DNA of 64,000 bases, from NCBI GenBank assembly GCA_020073305.1, contig JAIQFK010000009.1, forward strand, positions 1 to 64,000, given 5' to 3'. Below the pieces are notes generated by a model. That model saw nothing but the letters and a program-made list of their open reading frames with translations, ran no database searches and was not told the DNA's origin. This document shows positions 61,274 to 64,000 of the stretch, in pieces. The stretch's first letter is position 1. Every line of letters begins with the position of its first letter. The DNA is from Terriglobia bacterium. Its GTDB lineage: Bacteria; Acidobacteriota; Terriglobia; Bryobacterales; Bryobacteraceae. A program made the translations under genes and the position numbers.

Positions 61274-62936
61274 GCCGCGGCCAAGCGATCTCCACGCCTT
61301 GATCCTGGATCCACTCTTGAAATTCCGCGCGCAGTTTCTCTTGACTCCGAATCCGGCGAGGCTCGGTCTTGAGTTGAATGGCTCGCGCGGCCAGCAGGCC
61401 CGCGGACTCTCCGGTGTTCCACTCGACCGGATGCAGCCGGTAACAACCATTCGTGATGTGGGTAACCCCCAGGTTCTTTGCGGCGGCGAGCAGATTTTCA
61501 ACCCGTCGAGGAATGAGCGCGCCCATGGGGATTTGGAAGGGGAGACTGCTGATGTCGATATAGTTCTCGCCCCCTGACGACGGGTGAAGATCGATGCGGT
61601 AACTGCCTATGCCGACGGAGTCTTCGAAGTGCGCGGCGGTGAGTTCGCCCGTCAGCTTGCCGGTGAGCTTACCTCTCGCCGTGGCGCCCACGTGCTGCTC
61701 CAGAACGGTGAACTCCGCGCGAATGCGGCGTGACTCGCGAATGTAAGGGTGCATGGCGAGCCCGTCTTCGGTCCCTGTGATGTCGCGGCGGAGCCGCAAT
61801 CCAGGCCACCCTAAGCCTCGGTCGCCGCGCGGAGCCTCGGTCTGCATCCAGAAGAGCAGCGACAGGCTGAGCTGCCTGGCGCGCGCACGATGGCGCGCGG
61901 CCTCCGCCTCGCCGACATCCAAAATGTTTCCGAGGCAGTAATCGTTCTGTGGCCAGTTCACCAGGCAGATGTCGCTCGCGTATGCGCCTGGCGAGAAATT
62001 GCGGCGGTCGGCAATGCGGCGGTAGAGCCACAATCCGCCGTCGGCGTGGTTGAGATCGTACATGGGGTCGAACGGATGAGTGCGCGGCGCGAGTGTGATG
62101 GGATCGCTCACCGTCCAGCTCAGCAGTTTCCCCGGCCAGGCGGGCCGCAAATCCGGAACGTAGCTTCGCCAGAACTCGTAGTCGGCAGGTTTCTCAATCC
62201 GTTGATCTTCCCCCGGCACATGGTCCATGGCGAAGCAGTACGTGAAGGCCTGGATGGCGGCCGGATGCGCCTCGGCAGGTGCGTGCGGCTCGCCAGTCTC
62301 TTTTGAGGACTCCGCGCCGGTCACATACTCCACGCCGGCCAGAGGCAGCAGGTCGCCCTGCTCGGTAGCGTCGAGAAAGTAAGGCGCGGAAATTGTGTGG
62401 TCACGTCCCGTTTCCAGATCGCGCAGCGTGACCGAGCGAATGCGATCCGCGGCGGTGTCCGCGGCAACGGGCTTGTGGCGCAGCAACACGACGATCTGCC
62501 CTCCGCTGACAAAGGGCGCCAGCATTTCTTCGAGCACGGCGAGGGAAACACGCGGCTCGTGCGTCAGCCGCGATACGCGGCTGTTGCCCGGATTGAGCTC
62601 GCGGACACGGCGCGCCTGTTCGGTGAGCGGATAATTCCGGCGGTAGTAGTCGCGTACGCGTTCGCGATAGTCGCGGTAGGTGCGCGTCGATCCAAACGAC
62701 TCGATCCAGGCGTGCTCATCGGGCGGCACGGCTTGTGACGTGAGCTGTCCTCCGATCCAGCCGGTTTCTTCGGTGAGAACCACGCGCACGCCGTTACGTG
62801 CCGCCGCCAAGGCCGCGGCACACCCGCCGGTTCCACCGCCGATGACGGCCACATCGCAGGCCAGCTCGCGGCCGAGACTCAGTCCGGGCGCCAGCAACAA
62901 GCCGCCTGCTGTTTCGAGAAACTGCCGCCGGTGCAT
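61260..62936 (-). CDS. Secreted FAD-dependent oxidoreductase (FAD_oxidored type)
   Basis: A 558-residue flavoprotein. The N-terminus MHRRQFLETAGGLLLAPG resembles a Tat-type signal. Next come the FAD motif DVAVIGGGTGGCAAALAAARNG and VVLTEETGWIGGQLTSQAVP, both characteristic of the PF12831 family. The C-terminal domain holds ALIPRRVENLLAAAKNLGVTHITNGCYRLHPVEWNTGESAG. The short triplet repeat KLTGKLTGELT sits near residue 430. Acidobacteria have many paralogs, usually beside sugar-utilisation genes; substrates are unknown. Confidence 0.85.
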   Translation of the reverse strand: MHRRQFLETAGGLLLAPGLSLGRELACDVAVIGGGTGGCAAALAAARNGVRVVLTEETGWIGGQLTSQAVPPDEHAWIESFGSTRTYRDYRERVRDYYRRNYPLTEQARRVRELNPGNSRVSRLTHEPRVSLAVLEEMLAPFVSGGQIVVLLRHKPVAADTAADRIRSVTLRDLETGRDHTISAPYFLDATEQGDLLPLAGVEYVTGAESSKETGEPHAPAEAHPAAIQAFTYCFAMDHVPGEDQRIEKPADYEFWRSYVPDLRPAWPGKLLSWTVSDPITLAPRTHPFDPMYDLNHADGGLWLYRRIADRRNFSPGAYASDICLVNWPQNDYCLGNILDVGEAEAARHRARARQLSLSLLFWMQTEAPRGDRGLGWPGLRLRRDITGTEDGLAMHPYIRESRRIRAEFTVLEQHVGATARGKLTGKLTGELTAAHFEDSVGIGSYRIDLHPSSGGENYIDISSLPFQIPMGALIPRRVENLLAAAKNLGVTHITNGCYRLHPVEWNTGESAGLLAARAIQLKTEPRRIRSQEKLRAEFQEWIQDQGVEIAWPRLTPR

Positions 62937-63005
62937 GCGAAGTGCCTCCCTGTCGACGCGTGATAGACTGAAACCAGTTATCTTAATTCAGAGAACTTCC
63001 CTCAT

Positions 63006-63917
63006 ATGAAATTGCACGTTCCCTTGTTTGTGAGTTTCGTTGCCATGGGTGCAGCCCAGACTCCTTCTGTCGAGGCGCCAAAGCCGTTGCCTAATACGGT
63101 GATTGCCACGCTGGACGGCAAGAAAGTGACCTACGGCGAGATCGAAAAATACATGCGCGGCTTGACTCCGCAGATGCAGCAAAACGCGATGCGCAATCGC
63201 AAGGAATTCATCCGGGAATACGGCCTGATGCTGCGGCTGAATGAGATGGCGGAGAAAGCCAAACTCGATCAAAAGAGCCCCTATAAGGAATCGCTCGAGA
63301 ACGCCCGCAGGCAGATCCTGACACAGGCGCAGATCAGCGAGATGTACGACAACTTTCCCGTCACCGTGGAACAGGAGCAGAAGTACTACGACGAGAACAA
63401 GAACCGCTTCGAACAAGTGAAGCTGAAAGTCATTTACATTCCCTTCAACCCACGTTCAGCGACCGCTGCCCAGGATGATAAGAAATACCTGACGGCGGAC
63501 GAAGCCAAAGCCAAGGCCGAGCGGCTGGTGAAAGAGATCAAAGCCGGCGCTGACTTCGTGAAGCTGGTGCGCGAGAACTCCGAAGACGAGCCTTCGAAAG
63601 CGAAGGACGGTGACTTCGGCACCTTCTCCCGTGCCGACCGCCTACCCGACGCGGTCCGCCCGGTGGTATTTGCACTGAAGGCCGGTGAGGTGAGCGAGCC
63701 GGTGCGGCAGCCCAACGGTTTTTATGTTTTCCGCGCGGAATCCATCTCCGAGAAACCGTTCTCTGAAGTGGTGGGCCAGATCGTGACCGATCTGAGAAAC
63801 GCCCGTCTGCGGGAGTGGCTGGAGTCTACTACCAAGAGCCTGGACATCAAATACGAAGACGAGAAGTTCTTCTCGGATCCCGCCGCCCCCGCAGCCGCGC
63901 AAGTACCCGGCAAGTAG
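63006..63917 (+). CDS. Periplasmic parvulin-type peptidyl-prolyl isomerase (SurA/PrsA-like)
   Basis: A 303-residue exported protein. The signal peptide MKLHVPLFVSFVAMGAAQ is followed by a helical chaperone part (about 30-120) and a parvulin domain (about 135-250: KLKVIYIPFNPRS...AKAERLVKEIKAGADFVKLVRENSED...GDFGTFSRADRLPDAVRPVVFALKAGEVSEPVRQPNGFYVFR). It helps fold outer-membrane proteins. The tail is Ala/Pro rich. It is divergent from the FAD oxidoreductase with 69 bp between starts. Confidence 0.9.
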   Translation: MKLHVPLFVSFVAMGAAQTPSVEAPKPLPNTVIATLDGKKVTYGEIEKYMRGLTPQMQQNAMRNRKEFIREYGLMLRLNEMAEKAKLDQKSPYKESLENARRQILTQAQISEMYDNFPVTVEQEQKYYDENKNRFEQVKLKVIYIPFNPRSATAAQDDKKYLTADEAKAKAERLVKEIKAGADFVKLVRENSEDEPSKAKDGDFGTFSRADRLPDAVRPVVFALKAGEVSEPVRQPNGFYVFRAESISEKPFSEVVGQIVTDLRNARLREWLESTTKSLDIKYEDEKFFSDPAAPAAAQVPGK

Positions 63918-63988
63918 CTTCAAGAATCGTCAAACCCTGGTTCGGCAGTCTTGCGATATAGTAGAGCGCAAAGAAAGGAATGCCTTCC

Positions 63989-64000
63989 ATGGAACAGGAT
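63989..64000 (+). CDS. Start of an unidentified gene (cut by window edge)
   Basis: An ATG at 63989 is preceded by AAAGGA about nine bases upstream; an in-frame ATG at 63980 lies too close to that site. Only four codons (MEQD) are visible, so no product can be named. Confidence 0.35.

Overview
The window is a GC-rich bacterial chromosome segment. Its gene content suggests a soil-type Gram-negative bacterium, most plausibly an Acidobacteriota of the Solibacter/Bryobacter type: an exosortase-linked exopolysaccharide locus, an isolated secretin, Ku plus LigD, a tat-like FAD oxidoreductase and large secreted beta-helix proteins. The taxonomic call is inference from gene content only. No rRNA, tRNA, CRISPR array, transposase or prophage was recognised.

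Layout. 1-3.7 kb: 5' part of an epoxide hydrolase, then an AAA ATPase divergent from a secretin. 3.7-5.9 kb: a methyltransferase and a polytopic membrane protein. 5.9-14.7 kb (minus strand): a seven-gene run whose first four genes are joined by 4-bp ATGA overlaps. It encodes an exosortase-type polysaccharide deacetylase fused to a GT2 glycosyltransferase, then aminotransferase, sugar dehydrogenase, N-acetyltransferase, FAD amine-oxidase-like protein, methyltransferase and GT39-like protein. 15-18.2 kb: a YdcF-like protein, a WecA/MraY-type priming transferase with a soluble tail, and a secreted protein made of eight exact 32-residue Cys repeats.

18.4-37 kb (plus strand): the core exopolysaccharide operon, about 16 co-directional genes with many 1-11 bp overlaps. 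It holds GT4 transferases, a ribbon-helix-helix protein, a Wzc-like BY-kinase, exosortase, EpsI, a Wzy-like polymerase, a Gmd-like dehydratase, a Wzx-like flippase, an FkbM methyltransferase and a CDP-tyvelose-epimerase-like SDR. 37-44.3 kb: two more polytopic membrane proteins, a GT4, a WecB-type epimerase and a GT2, with a REPIN-like hairpin pair. Together these genes give priming, sugar-nucleotide synthesis, assembly, flipping, polymerisation and chain-length control. No Wza-type outer-membrane exporter and no PEP-CTERM substrate were seen in the window.

44.4-54.2 kb: a secreted dockerin/cytochrome c protein, a 620-bp intergenic region with predicted RNA structure, and a secreted three-gene unit (two phage-tail-like proteins and a 1701-residue beta-helix/Ig-like protein). 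54.3-64 kb: CDF metal exporter, LigD/Ku end-joining pair, DUF72 protein, small membrane protein, GT39-like protein, FAD oxidoreductase and a periplasmic peptidyl-prolyl isomerase.

The most interesting points are the 32-residue Cys-repeat protein with two TGACAATTGTCA palindromes 22 bp apart in its divergent promoter region, a GTACTAGTAC-type palindrome recurring in three intergenic regions of the polysaccharide locus, a deacetylase-GT fusion whose metal-binding histidines are replaced, and competing hairpins upstream of the secreted tail-fibre-like operon.
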